The notes beneath the pieces were generated by a model that worked only from the letters and a program-made list of their open reading frames with translations, had not been told where the DNA came from and searched no databases. A stretch of DNA of 64,000 nt, taken from Pseudisothecium myosuroides. Taxonomy: Eukaryota; Streptophyta; Bryopsida; Hypnales; Lembophyllaceae. Of this stretch, positions 35,464-47,149 are shown one piece after another (positions within the stretch are counted from its first letter, which is position 1; every line of letters starts with the position of its first letter). Made by a program: the position numbers and the translations under genes. Location of the stretch: contig OX637289.1 of assembly GCA_951799445.1 (NCBI GenBank), positions 10,073,321-10,137,320 on the forward strand. The letters are read 5' to 3'.

Positions 35464-36049
35464 TTCCTCTAATCGAACACAGACGTTGTACTATGCATTC
35501 AACACGTCTTGTTGAATCTTCTGGCACATTTTCTCTTGTTGTCTCATAGACGTCCTCCCTCATCTTCGACATTAAATTTCTTTGTGGGTTGCAGTCTACA
35601 GTCTCTACCCTCTAGTTGCTTTTATATCGTAGGAGAATTGCCGACTCCATTTATTCAGACCCTGTTCTGACAAGTGTGACTTGGCTGTAGACTGCTCACT
35701 GTAAATTTTACGTCCTTAGGTCTCGTTGAACTGTTGTTTTATCGTAGAGCATCAATTTGTAGCTCACTTGCCACTTTTACAAACGATGTAAATTTTCCAG
35801 CACAACGCGTTCACAACAATGTTGCGTCTTTAATTTGAGGTTTCATGAACAGGTAGTCTTCCTAGCTGTGGCCGATAATATATAGCCATATGTACCGCAT
35901 GTAACTTTTAGGTATGAAGGGTCTGAAACCTTGAGGCTTATGACTTCGTTCGGGCCGGCCAGGGTAAACAAGAACTTGCTCTGAGAGACTGTCCTTGTTG
36001 CACTGCCGAGCATCTAGAGTAAAGTCTTTCAATTTTTCTCACTCTACTG
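35464..36049. other. 3' region of the HMG gene and intergenic spacer
   Basis: The 3' UTR follows the stop at 35463. T-rich and TTGT-containing stretches to about 35830 fit a plant 3' UTR. No AATAAA is seen close by. The remaining DNA up to the first palindromic element at 36.05 kb shows no gene. Confidence 0.4.
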
Positions 36050-36359
36050 TATAGTACCCGGAAGCAATGATACGGATATTCAATTCTGCCAATCAAAAGA
36101 ATTCTGCATAATATAAATTAGAATTGGCATTTTTTGTGTTTCATAATAAACATTCGATTATTGCGCAATTCCAATGAAGCTTACCGAATTTGGGTTTAAA
36201 AAAAGCAAAACTACAGTTTTGGTAAATTGTTTAATATAAAAATTCATGGTTTTACATGATAATTGATTGAAAAACAGTGGTGATGAATTTTTTGAATTCA
36301 ATTGCATAGATATGTAAGAAACATCCATTTGCACATCTTTTATGTTAAAAAACACCCCA

Positions 36360-37452
36360 TTAACTCCTAAAGCACCAAACATGCTTTTTTGAGAACATAG
36401 CTTTTTTGGGCAGCTCACTACGAGTGGAGTTTTTTTTTTTTTTCTTTCAAATTTTCACACAACATTTTCCGAGGAGTAGCTTTAAGGCCCAACAATTTTC
36501 ATAACTTTTGACTACCATACGTTTAGGTCTGATTCGGCAACTTGTTGTCGAAATAATTTAGTTTTCACATTTTGACAATTCGGCAACCTGTTTTGATTTT
36601 CTTGGTTTTCTCTTATTTTCAAAAATATTTGAAATTTTCTCAAATTTTCCCTTGAAATTTTCTAAGATCTTCTCTTGAAATTTTTGCAGATTTTCAGAAG
36701 TAGTATTAGAATTTTTTTAAATTTCGGACATGATCCAAAATTTGTCTAGTTATTTACGAAACTGACCTACACGTATGGTACATGGTTAAAAAGTTATTGC
36801 ATGATATGTCATTTTCATTGCTCGGCGGGCAACCCGGGCAGCAAAAAAAACTTCTTCAAAAATCACTTTAAAAAAAAAAAAAAATTTGAAATTGGTTTTC
36901 AAGATTGGAACTATTAAATACATGACACATGTCCCAAGTTGTGAAAAAAAAATTAGAAAATAATGATTAGGTAAAAAATTATTGAATGATCAGAATTGGA
37001 AGAGTCTAGACATTGGCCATGGGTCCGGCGCACTTTTTGCCTCCCAAAATTCATAGTAATTTCAATTCAAGCGGTAAAATTACCAATTTTTTGGCAATCC
37101 ATGTCATTTCTATTGATGTACCTCTGAAAAATATTTGTTTTGCCTTCACTACTCTAGATCATGTCGGAATTCCTTATTTGGTCATTTGTTCATATAAATG
37201 TGACCTTGTAAAGGGTAGCTGCCCATTTTTTCGCAAAGACAAAAAAAGGATTTTTGTCAATTCAAACGCTATTATCTTGCAATCCACGTGGTGGAAAATT
37301 CTGAAATTTTTTCCACATCTTCTTAAACAAGTTTACTACAAGATCCTACGGTTACATGTGTCCAAAAATGTTTTTTTTCTAAAATTTGGCACGGGTATTA
37401 GAAATGGCAGTTTTAGAGCATTTTTGGTGAAAACATAGTCAAAAACCTTTAA
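36360..37452. mobile_element. TTAA element inserted in P3 (copy K)
   Basis: The left end is TTAACTCCTAAAGCACCAAA at 36360. The right end (GGTGAAAACATAGTC...CTTTAA, 37428-37452) matches the right part of copies E and G but has lost the last G residues. The host sequence, inferred from the intact opposite arm of P3, has one CCCATTAAGTA at this point, so TTAA was duplicated on insertion and a few bases after it were later lost. Confidence 0.6.
36513..36780. mobile_element. Short MITE with TACCATA...GATTCGGCA ends (copy 2)
   Basis: The left end TACCATACGTTTAGGTCTGA and the inverse right end TACCATACGTGTAGGTCAGT bound 268 bp. It sits inside copy K, which itself sits inside P3, so this is the youngest of three nested insertions. 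Confidence 0.65.
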
Positions 37453-38007
37453 GATCTATGAAGAGTTCAATCTCTGGTAACGTATGACCAAATTTTATAA
37501 AATAGATATTTCTTTAAATTAAATAGATTTTTGCAAAGTAATTGTACCATCATGCTTAAATGTACAAAAGTAGTTGTAGTGTGAGGGTTAAATAGAAAAA
37601 TCTATTTAAATTATAAAGATATCTATTTTACAATATTTGATCATACAACATCTGACATTGAACTCTTCATAGATTATATTTTTGTTACTTAATGGGATGT
37701 TTTTTAATATGAAAAATGTGCATATGGATGTTTTTCTACATATCTATGCAATCAAATTTTAAAAATTTATCACTAATGTTTTCAATCAATTATTATGCAA
37801 AATCATGAACTTTTATACAAAACAATTTACCAAAAATGAAGTTTTGCTTTTTTTAAACCCAAATTTGATATGCTTGATTGGAATTGCACAAGCATTGAAT
37901 GTTTATCATTCGAAACAAAAAACATCAATTTTATTTTAAATTATGCAAAATTCTTTTGAATGGCAAAATGGGATTTCCGTATCATTGCTTCTGGATATTA
38001 TACAATA

Positions 38008-38877
38008 CAATGGGGGGACAAAAGTATTGTCGCCCCTTTTTGTTCCCACACAAATGCCCCCATTTTCAATCACTCTTTTTCACAATTTTTATGCAATTCT
38101 TGCATCATTGCATTCCTATGCAGTTTTGATCATGCATACCAAATTTCAACATCAAAAAAGCAAAACTCCATTTCTGGTGAATTTTTTTAAGTTAATTTTC
38201 ATGGTTTTACATAGTATTTTATTGAAAATAATTAATGATGAATTTTTTTAATTCAATTGTGGAGATATGTAGGAAACATCTATATGCACATCTTTCCGTC
38301 AACAAGTATCTCCAAAATAGTTTCACAATTCCCCCTATGAAGAGTTCAATATGAGGTGTCATATAACCAAACTTTGTGAAATAGATATCTTTATATTTTA
38401 AGTAGATTTTGCTATTTAACCCTTTCATTGTAACGAATTTTGTGCATTTGAGCATGATGGTACAATTGCCTTGCCAAAATCTAATTATAATAAAAAGATA
38501 TATATTTTCCAAAATTAGGACATTGTCACCCCACCATTGAATTTTGCATAGAGAGAATTGTAAATACTTTTTGGAGATCTTGTTGATGGAAAGATGTGCA
38601 TATAGATGTTTCCTACATATCTCCATACTTGAATTAAAAAAATTTATCATTAATTGTCTTCATTAAAATACTATGTAAAACTATGAAAATTGACTTTAAA
38701 AATTCACCAAAAATGGAGTTTTGCTTTTTTGAAGTTGAAATTCGGTATGCATGATTAGAACCGCATAAGAATTCTATGATGCAAGAATTGCATAAAAACT
38801 ATGAAAAAGAGTGTTTGAAAATGGGGGCGTTGTGTGTGGGAACAAAAGGGGGCAACAATACTTTTGTGCCCCCATTC
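38008..38877. mobile_element. Palindromic TA element (P4)
   Basis: The left end CAATGGGGGGACAAAAGTAT and the inverse right end GAATGGGGGCACAAAAGTAT are flanked by TA. The arms are complementary over about 350 bp each (for example GGTATGCATGATTAGAACC against its near-inverse at 38130), with a loop around 38430. There is no coding capacity. Confidence 0.75.
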
Positions 38878-38883
38878 TACAAT

Positions 38884-39757
38884 AAGGTCTAATTCATTTA
38901 CAAACTACTGATTTGAGCCATTTCAATTTTAATTGCAAAGTATAGAAAAAAATTGAAATTTTTTGTCTTGCATAATTAATACCCAATTCTTATGCAATCT
39001 CAATTAAGCATACCAAATTTCAGTTTGAAAAAAACAAATGTCCATTTTTGGTGTTTTTTTTAAGTCAATTTTCATGGTTTTACATAATATTTTATTGAAA
39101 ACAATTAATGATGAAGTTTTTTAGTTCAATTGCATAGATATGTAAGGATTGAACATCCATACGCACATCTTTTATATTTAAAAAATGCCTCATTAAGTGA
39201 TTAAAAAATGAGTAAGGAAGAGTTGAAATGTGAGGTGTCATATGACCAAAATTTGTGAAATAGACATTTGTATATTTTAATAAGATTATGCTATTTGACC
39301 CTTACACTATAACAAATTTTGTACATTTCAACATAAAGTTACAATTACTTTGCCAAAATCTAATTAAAATATAAAGATATCTATTTCACGAATTTTGGTC
39401 ATATGATGCTTCACATTTAACTCTTTTTTGCTCATACTTTTGTTACTTAATGGGCCGTTTTTTAATATGAAAGATGTGCTTATGGATGTTTCCTACATAT
39501 CTATACAATCAAATTAAAAAAAATTCATAATCAATTGTTTTTAATAAAATATTATACAAAACCATGAAAATTGACTTAAAAAATTCATCAAAAATAAAAT
39601 TTTGTTTTTATAAAATTGAAAATTGGTATGCTTGATTGGGATTGCATTAAAAATATACCAAAAAATATGCTTACCAAAAATATGCCAATTATACTACACA
39701 TTGTACCAAAAAATTTGAACGCTTCAAAGTGGCAAATTTGTAAATGAATTAGACCTT
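38884..39757. mobile_element. Palindromic element with AAGGTCTAATTC ends (P5)
   Basis: AAGGTCTAATTCATTTACAA at 38884 is the exact inverse of the right end at 39738-39757. Arms of about 370 bp pair around a centre near 39310. Inner arm sequences are those of P3 and P4 (GGTATGCTTGATTGGGATTG, ATGGATGTTTCCTACATATC). It sits directly between P4 and P6. Confidence 0.75.
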
Positions 39758-39763
39758 GCTGTA

Positions 39764-40280
39764 CAATGGGAGAACAAAAAAATTATTGTGTCTTTTTATT
39801 TCCATATAAAAGCCTCTATTTTCAAATAAATAAATTTTGCTATTTGAACCTTACACTAGAACTAACTTTATACATTTGGACATGATGGTAGAGTTACTTT
39901 GCAAAAATCTAATTACAATAAAGAAATATCCATTTTCCAAAATTAGGACATTGTCACCCCAACAATAGAAGAAATTGTGAAACCTTGTGGAGATGCTTGT
40001 TGAAGGAAAGATGCGCGTATGGATGTTTCTTAAACATCTCCGCAATTAAATTTTAAAAATTCATCAACAATATTTTTCTATGAAATATCAGGTAAAACCA
40101 TGAAAATAAAATGAGAAAATTCACCAAAAATCGAGTTTTGCTTTTAAGAAGTTAAAATTTGGTATACACAATTAGAACTACTTAGGAATACAATGATGCA
40201 AGAATTGCATAAAAATTGTAAAATTGCGTTTGAAAATGGATATGTTTGTACGAGGCTAAAAAGACACTCTTTCACATATG
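39764..40280. mobile_element. Palindromic-family element with one arm mostly lost (P6)
   Basis: The left end TACAATGGGAGAACAAAA and the inverse right end ...TGTACATATGTGAAAGAG share inner blocks (GTGTCTTTTTA, CCATTTTCAAA or CTATTTTCAAA). The right arm is a full P-family arm; the left arm is reduced to about 70 bp. Total length is 517 bp. Confidence 0.55.
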
Positions 40281-40282
40281 TA

Positions 40283-41460
40283 CAGTTGGGTACAGAATCC
40301 TTACAAACTATTTTTGGAGTGAAACTTGAACCAACAATCTAGCAACTTGAGGAAGCTATAACTTCCTCAAAAATTGTCCAAATTCAAAACCGCAAGTTGC
40401 GTTGGAATCATACAAAAGAGTCAGTACTAGAAGTTTTGACAAATGTATACATGAAAATTTATAAATGATGAAAGAGTTTGGATATACTGCACAAAATAGT
40501 GAAATTAGGTTGCCCTACACTAATTTCTTAACAATCCACACTATATAAATATTTATTGCTATTGTACAATGATGCATTCAATCTAGAGCCATGTGTATGG
40601 CATAGATTCGTGCACCAGTTCAAGGCCCACTGCATGCGCCTCTATGTGGTTAAGCATTGAGTCATGAGGTAATTTATCTGTGGTAAGGCAACCAAATTTC
40701 ACTATTTTTTGTACCTACCATCTAATACTTCCACCTCTTGCCAAAATCAGAGCTTGTATTTGGTTGGGTATATTTGCAATGAGCTTTTGCAATTGCTCTC
40801 TGGATACCTCGTCCCATACCATTTCAATTATGCTTATCATGTCTTGTTTGTTCTTCGGCTAGTTGTGGTGGTGCAACAAATCTTTTAGTATTTTTTACAA
40901 GTTCTCAATGGGATTTAGATCTAGTGAATTTGCAGGCCAATCCAACTTTCGTATACTATGAATTTTTTTCCATTTATTTGGGAACTTGCCGTTGTGCACT
41001 GGAGTACCATTTTCCATATGCGTGAGCTGCTCATGATGATTATGCATAAAAGAAAACCCACTTAATGTACCCTCATATACATTGTGAACAAAATCTCTTT
41101 CTGTCATTTTTTCCTTTTGGTATTACGACCATAGGGCTTTTTTCGAAACCAGTGAAGGCCCGCACACTATAATTGATGATTGACCGAACTTAAATGTGGG
41201 GGATAAGCAATGGGAAGCACATGCCTCAAGAGCCTTCTATCTAACTTTAATCTAACGAGAGGTTTTCCCTAGCTTGAATGAGGATTTGTTTGTCCAAATT
41301 ACTTTTTTCTAGTCCTCCCAGGTCCAGCAATGATCAAATGCCAAAATCTTTGCTTGCTTATCTACATTGAGATAGGTTTTTTTTCTAACTAAGAACATCC
41401 TTTCTTCGGTGCTTAAAGTTTTGGTCCGCATTTTTAAAAGTAGAATCTGTTGGGGAATTT
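40283..41460 (-). mobile_element. Tc1-type transposon relic (copy 1)
   Basis: The minus strand from about 41431 to 40718 reads as a Tc1-type transposase over most of its catalytic domain: SFKLGKTSR, PTFKFGQSSIIV, DFVHNVYEGTL, MENGTPVHNGKFPNKWKKIH, RKLDWPANSLDLNPIENLW, then IEMVWDEVSREQLQKLI and LILARGGSIRW at the C-terminus. Stops interrupt it at several places, and the first two catalytic Asp positions read Asn; only the third acidic residue (Glu of NPIENL) remains. The N-terminal HTH is missing. The sequence from 40283 to 40715 matches the flanks of the other Tc1 copies. The element is dead. Confidence 0.8.
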
Positions 41461-42165
41461 TTTTTTGATAAGCTTCTATGACGAACTGATTTAAAAAAAT
41501 TTGAAACCAAAACTACAAGCAAATTGATGAAAGAGAATGATGAAAAATTTATTGTAATTAGTTGATCTCAATTAGCTCATCCTAGCTTGCAAATCAATCC
41601 AATCAACATAAATAATCCAGGATTGAAATAATAGGAAGAGTGCAAGTGGAGAATTGAACCACAAGAACTGGTTCAGGCAAAGAGTGACCCTAGCACGCGG
41701 AAGGGATCCCCTCCCCGCAAAACAAACGAGCTCAAACAAGCTCAAATGGAACGGAATCAAGTAGAAATGAATTCTAAAGTGAAGCGGAAGGAGGCCTACG
41801 ATTGCAAGCGAGAATGCGGCAGTGAGTGAGGGGCAATTGAATATTCTGTTTACGGTGGAGGAACAAAGTAGAGCCAAGGTGCATCTTGTGTGTAAGCTCC
41901 CGCTCCCTGTGTCGCGGTTGTCAATCAAAATCTAGGCAACGCTAGGTGCCGCCAAAGTGTGACTCAACTTTTAATTTAGGTGGCCCAAGCACTTAATGTG
42001 AGTCAAATTAATTAATGGGGATTTTTGCAGATGCGTAGAACAAAGGGAATGATGTCCCCGCAAAATTTTGCAATAAGAGACGTTGCACAACAACCACATT
42101 GAGCTAGGGATGGAGCATAGTGTACTTATGTGTAGTTACAGGGAGGGGAAAAATTTGTAAGGTTT
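41461..42165. other. Block of balanced composition between two Tc1 relics
   Basis: This block is less AT-rich than its surroundings. A 118-codon minus-strand frame (41928-41572) is leucine- and phenylalanine-rich but starts and ends without gene context, and I do not recognise it. The block may be host DNA separating the two Tc1 insertions or a piece of another element. Confidence 0.3.
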
Positions 42166-43400
42166 TTGTACCTGAATGTACCATCAGGTCAATTCAATTA
42201 CAAATTTTTGACATCAACATTCTTCACTAGAAAGTTCTAGAACTTGAGGAAGCTATATTATGTTAAAAAATGAACTGATTTCCAAATTGCAGGTTGCGTT
42301 GAAATTTTAGTGAAGAGTAGTTCATCATCATAAGAAATTTTTACATATAAACTTCAAAATCATACAACATTATTGATTTGTTGTGCACACTACCTACTAT
42401 CTAATACTAGCTATCATCCATCATTGAAATCATTACTTGAATTCAATCTGGCATGTGTGCAATCAACTTCTGTAGTTGCTTAAGAGAAACTTCATCTCAA
42501 ACCGCTTGAATGGATTTGATCATTTCTTGCTTGTTGCTTGATTTTGTGTTCATGTTGTAGCAAATTTTTCATGATCTTCCACAAGTTTTTTATGGGGTTC
42601 AAGTCGGACGAATTTAGAGACTACTATAGTTTTTGCATCCCATGAGCTTGCTTTCAAAATTTAAGAAGTTTGTCACAATGTACAAGAGCACTGTCTTCCA
42701 TAAGTATAAGTTGCTGCGGTACATCTTGTATGAATTAGAATCCAAAGAGAGTGCCTTTAGAAACATACTTGACAAAAGCTATTGCAGTTCGCTCCCCTTG
42801 TGGCATAAAAACTAGAGTACTTTGTCAAAACCACTAAATGCCCTCCATATCATTACTGATGTTTTCTTTAATTCCATAAAATAGCCTTGAGACTATGGTC
42901 TACATATTTTATGGTGGACTTTTCTCCAAACATAAATCCATTGGCAATCTTTGCCAAGTTCAAACAAAGACTTGTTTATTCAAATTGTATTTTTAAGTCT
43001 TCAATTGTCCAATGCATGTATTTGTGAGCAAAAGCCAATCTCTAATTTCTATGAGCTATATTAAGATAGGATTTTGTTGGAGCTACATAGTTCATAAATC
43101 CAAGGTGACGGATATGCTTGCGGATGGTATTCCAATAAACTTCAAATATTTCTGAAATTGTTGCTAAATTGAGTCGGCAATCCTAATTGATGAGACAACC
43201 TAGGTCTTTAAGTGAACAATTAGAGAGTATTGTTGGCTGAGGTTTTGGTTTTTGAGTAGTAATGAATACAAATTTCTTCCATTTTGTCAACACTATCGAT
43301 ACAATAGAACTTAGAATTTCCATTAATTTGTCAATGCGTCCACATTTGATTCCACCCTCTTGCATTCCTATAATTAAAGCCTTCTCATGATTGCTCAATG
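42166..43400 (-). mobile_element. Tc1-type transposon relic with HTH domain (copy 2)
   Basis: On the minus strand, 43398-43183 encodes a Tc1 paired-like HTH: SNHEKALIIGMQEGGIK, then VLTKWKKF and QPTILSNCSLKDLG. Decayed pieces of the catalytic domain follow (FELGKDCQWIYVWRK, SSDLNPIKNLWKIMKN) and then the C-terminal DEVSLKQLQKLIAHMPD. Multiple stops and frame changes make it non-functional. The region 42170-42395 matches the flank of copy 1 and the left end of the miniature element at 11564 (AACTTGAGGAAGCTATA, AATCATACAACAT). Confidence 0.75.
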
Positions 43401-43618
43401 TTCAATTGTGCATCATAATCAGAGGGAAAAGAGCTCATAAGAATTGAACAAACAAGTCAAGGGACAAATTCCTAATCGAATCGGACGTGATTGTATATTG
43501 TTTAATTGAGACATTTTTAAATTTGATAAACTTTATTTGGGCTTTGAATCTAATATAGGCACTTGTCAAGAAAATGACATAATCATTCAAGTGACTAATA
43601 GTGAGCTTAAAAACAAGG

Positions 43619-44542
43619 TTAACCCCTAAAGGACCGGCATGCGTTTTTTGGTTGTATAGAAATTTTGGGCAGGTACGTGTGACTAATGATTTTTAAAGCT
43701 GAAATTTTAATAGAAGATGGGTGCAAGGAATATCTTTCATATGCACTAAATTTCATGACATTTGGAAATAGGAGTCAAAAGTTATGGCCTAATATGTTAC
43801 TTTTTTTTTGTAACTGTGCAGTCCGGGCAGATAAAAAAAAATCACTTTTTTCAAAAATAAAAATTTGAAATTGGTTTTCTAGAGTTATATATATGTGGAA
43901 AGCTTTGAATCATTCCATTTCGACCAATGAGTAAAAAATTATGAGGGTTTTTAGTTTGCGGGCAGTTATGGATTCTGTACGCTGAAATAAACTTTGAAGT
44001 TGTTTATTTAATTCAATTTTTAGTATTTGTGAAAAAAAAAATTCATAAAATGTAGTTTGTTTATTACAAGATTTCACCCATTGGATTGACATTTTTCAAT
44101 TCCATAATTGAATTCTTACCAATTTTGTATTTTGAATCATTTTCTACTTCTTTCAACTTACTATTATTTTTGTATATGTTGTACAATTCCAAATAGTTTG
44201 AAATTTTTTAAGCGTGTAGCCAACTTGTTTAGGAAAAAGAATTCAAAGAAGCACCACCATTTTGGACATTTTTTCATACAAATCTGACCTTGGGAGGTGC
44301 AGCTGCCCTGTTTTTCGCAGGGACAAAAAAAGGATTTTTGCCAATTCAAATGCTAATATCTTCCAATCCGCATGGTGGAAAATTCTGAAATTTTTTCCAC
44401 ATCTTCTAAAACTAGTTTACTATAAGATCCTACGGTTACATGTGTCAAAAAAGTTTTTTTGCAAGAATTTGGTACTTGTACTAAAAATGGCAATTTTTGA
44501 GTGTTTTTGGTGAAAACATAGTCATTGAACTTTAGGGGTTAA
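43619..44542. mobile_element. TTAA-flanked non-autonomous element (copy E), complete
   Basis: It starts TTAACCCCTAAAGGACCGG and ends GAACTTTAGGGGTTAA, 924 bp. It has the same sequence as copies A and C in the opposite orientation. There is no coding capacity. Confidence 0.8.
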
Positions 44543-45149
44543 GGTAAGAGGCTCAAACTTCATTCGGTCATTTTGAACTAACCCTATAAATGCGTCATAA
44601 ATAGTGCAATGCATACTTGAAATGGATGAATTTTTTTGGACAACACATTCTTGTTGTATGTGCGTGATTAAAGGTTGTTAATAGGTCTACACATACGGGC
44701 TGGGGTGAAGGCACATAACAAGATGGGCTTCACCCCGTTGCTTGTGTTTTTAGAGTGACGTACAAACCGTATGCCATCTAGACGGTGATTTCTTGAGAAC
44801 TCACAACCAAGGTAAATCAAATTGACTTTTCAACACTTTATAGGGCAGCTCTGTATTATTTTTATTTCCTAAAAATTTAATAATCTTTCTATCTCTACAA
44901 TACTGGATTGAATCACTAGAAGCAAATTTTGTTGGAGCTTAGGAGAATTTAAAGAGAGTTTGAACTTTTGTCACTAATCTTCTTGGTATTTTTTTTTCCT
45001 CCATTATTGCTTATATGAGTGGTAGTACACATTATAGAGAATGTGTCTTTGATTTTTGGAACTTCCATTTTGTATTTATGGTAAGGTTTTTAAGGTTCTT
45101 TCCTTTTTAGGTTTTGAATACCAATTTTTTTATAAAAATGATTTGCAAG

Positions 45150-46910
45150 AGTTCTGTAGGTAAATATGGAGCCCTTCTTTTGTTCAAGTTGTTCAAGTTG
45201 AGTCAAAAGTTATTGACTTATTGACTCATATGTTGTTTGTTCCACAACTTGGGCAATCCGGATAAAACAGAAAAATCAGTTTTTTATAAAGAAAAATTTG
45301 AAATTGGTTTTCTAGATTTATATATACGTGAAAAGCTTTGAATCATTCCATTTCAATCAATGAGTCAAAAGTTATGAGGAGTTTAAGATTGCAGGTAGTT
45401 ATGGATTTACTCTAAAATAAACTTCGAAGTCGTTTATTTCACTCAGTTTTCAATATTCTTTGAAAAAAGTAAAACCATAGGATGTATACTATTTAAAACA
45501 ACATTACAACCATTGGGATTGACATTTTTCAATTCCATAATTAACCCCTAAAGGACCAAGGCCTTCTTTTTGCCAAAAAACATTGAAAAATTGCCATTTC
45601 TATAGCAAAGAGTTAAAAAAATTAAATTGTTTTTTTTTCACATCTAATTGTAGGATCTTACACCTAACTAGTATAAAAAAGTGTGGAAAAAGTTTCAAAA
45701 TTTTTGATGCACGGATTGCAAGATATTTGCGTTTAAAGTGGAAAAAACAAGTTTTTTAGCATATTGCGGGACTAGATTTTCTGACTTTGAACATTTTTAA
45801 CTTAATATTTTTGTACTACAGAGTTTTGAGCTTTAAATCTTATAGTGGAGAATTGAGTTGAGAATCTAGGAAAAAAATTCAAAAAAATTTAATTATCATT
45901 CTTAAAAAAATTGTTAAGTAAAGTAGGTACAAGATAGAAGGAAAATCTAAAATATTCATATATTTTAGATGGAATTAAAATGCACTAATTCCACTACAGC
46001 AGTGAGATTGTTCTAGCAAGTAAACTAAACCATGCAAAAAAAAAAACTTTTGAAAACTTTGAAAAATTTCATTCAGAAATGAATCCTACAAGTTATTTTT
46101 TTTAAAAGATGCTCTAACTACCCAAAAAACAAGAATGTCCATAACTTTCTCATAACAAATCCAAATGAAATGAATCAAATCTTTCTAGACAGAAAAACAT
46201 ATAATCTATGAGAAAAAAAATATTAAAAAAAAATTCATATTTTTGCAAAAAAAAATTTGCTGCCCAGGCTGCCCCCCATCTCCTGTTTTGAGCTTATTTG
46301 GTCATAACTAATGTTCACGGGCACCAATTGTGAAAAGAATTATATTTCTACGAAGCTAATCAACTTTTCTACCTCCAAAAAAAGTTTCAAAAAATCAAGA
46401 GAAAATTTCAGCCCATGAGTACTTGCCCAAAAACACATTTGTCCCTCAAAGGGAGAGCGGTCCTTTAGGGGTTAAATTCATAACAATTTAGTATTTTGAA
46501 TCATTCTCTACTTCTTTCTACTTACTATTTTTCCTATATGTTGTACAATTCTAGACAATTTGAAAATTTTAAGCATGTAGCCAACTTCTGTAGAAAAAAA
46601 TTTTAACTTCAAAAAAGCACCACCATTTTTGACATTTTTTCTTACAAATGTGATCTCATGAAGTGTAGCTACCCTGTTTTTTACAAGGACAAAAACAAGA
46701 TTTTTGCCAATTCAAACGCTAATATCTTCCAATCTGCCCGGTGGAAAATTCTAATTCTTTTTAACATCTTCTAAAACTAGCATATTATAAGATCCTTTGG
46801 TTGCATATGTCCAAATATATTTATTTTCTCTAAAATTTGGTACTTGTATTAGAAATGGCAATTTTGGAGCGTTTTTGGTGAAAATATAGTCAAGAAACTT
46901 TAGGAATTAA
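45150..46910. mobile_element. TTAA-family element split by copy F (copy G)
   Basis: The right end is GAAACTTTAGGAATTAA at 46894-46910. The body before and after copy F matches copy E in order (GAAATTGGTTTTCTAGA, AATTCCATAATTAA, then the part with TTTTTGGTGAAAATATAGTC). The left end is too diverged to place exactly; 45150 is approximate. Confidence 0.6.
45541..46475. mobile_element. TTAA element nested in copy G (copy F), complete
   Basis: It starts TTAACCCCTAAAGGACCAAG and ends GGTCCTTTAGGGGTTAA, 935 bp. It belongs to the same subfamily as copy J (opposite orientation). The host sequence reads CCATAA-TTAA before it and TTAA-ATTC after it. The uninterrupted homologues at 364-377 and 17106-17119 read (inverted) CCATAATTAAATTC, so exactly TTAA was duplicated. 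Confidence 0.85.
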
Positions 46911-47149
46911 AGCATCATCTCAGGTTTTGGAAGAACTAACATATGTGAAGCAATTGATGGGATGCATATACTACTAGCAAAGTATTAGCAAGTATTTCCA
47001 AGTTGAAAAGTCACATTAGCAACTAGTGATTTTTTCAATAAAAAATATTCTCCTCCATTATTTTGCAAGCAAAGTGTGATTCATAGTAGATTTTTTGGAA
47101 TGTGTGTATTGCACAACTTAGAAGAGTGCATTATGACAGCTAGTTTAAA

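Larger units (their letters stand above)
36052..38000. mobile_element. Palindromic TA element interrupted by a TTAA element (P3)
   Basis: The left end TAGTACCCGGAAGCAATGAT and the inverse right end TAATATCCAGAAGCAATGAT bound two arms. These share blocks such as CAAAAGAATT, ATGGTTTTACAT-like and CACATCTTTTATGTTAAAAAA against their inverses. A second inner palindrome lies at about 37450-37680. Removing the 1.1 kb TTAA insert (36360-37452) leaves an element of about 0.85 kb, the same size as P2, P4 and P5. Confidence 0.65.

Noticed and set aside
37013..37438. 141-codon plus-strand frame
   Set aside because: It lies wholly inside copy K; the same sequence in other TTAA copies is broken by stops, so it is a chance frame in repeat DNA.
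41572..41928. 118-codon Leu/Phe-rich minus-strand frame
   Set aside because: No start context, motif or exon structure; kept only as a remark in the block description.
43619..44542. Interpreting the CCCCTAAAGG elements as PIF/Harbinger MITEs with a 3-bp TWA target
   Set aside because: The left flank would give TAA and the right flank TTA, which do not match, whereas the palindromic TTAA matches on both sides and is shown duplicated at copy F.
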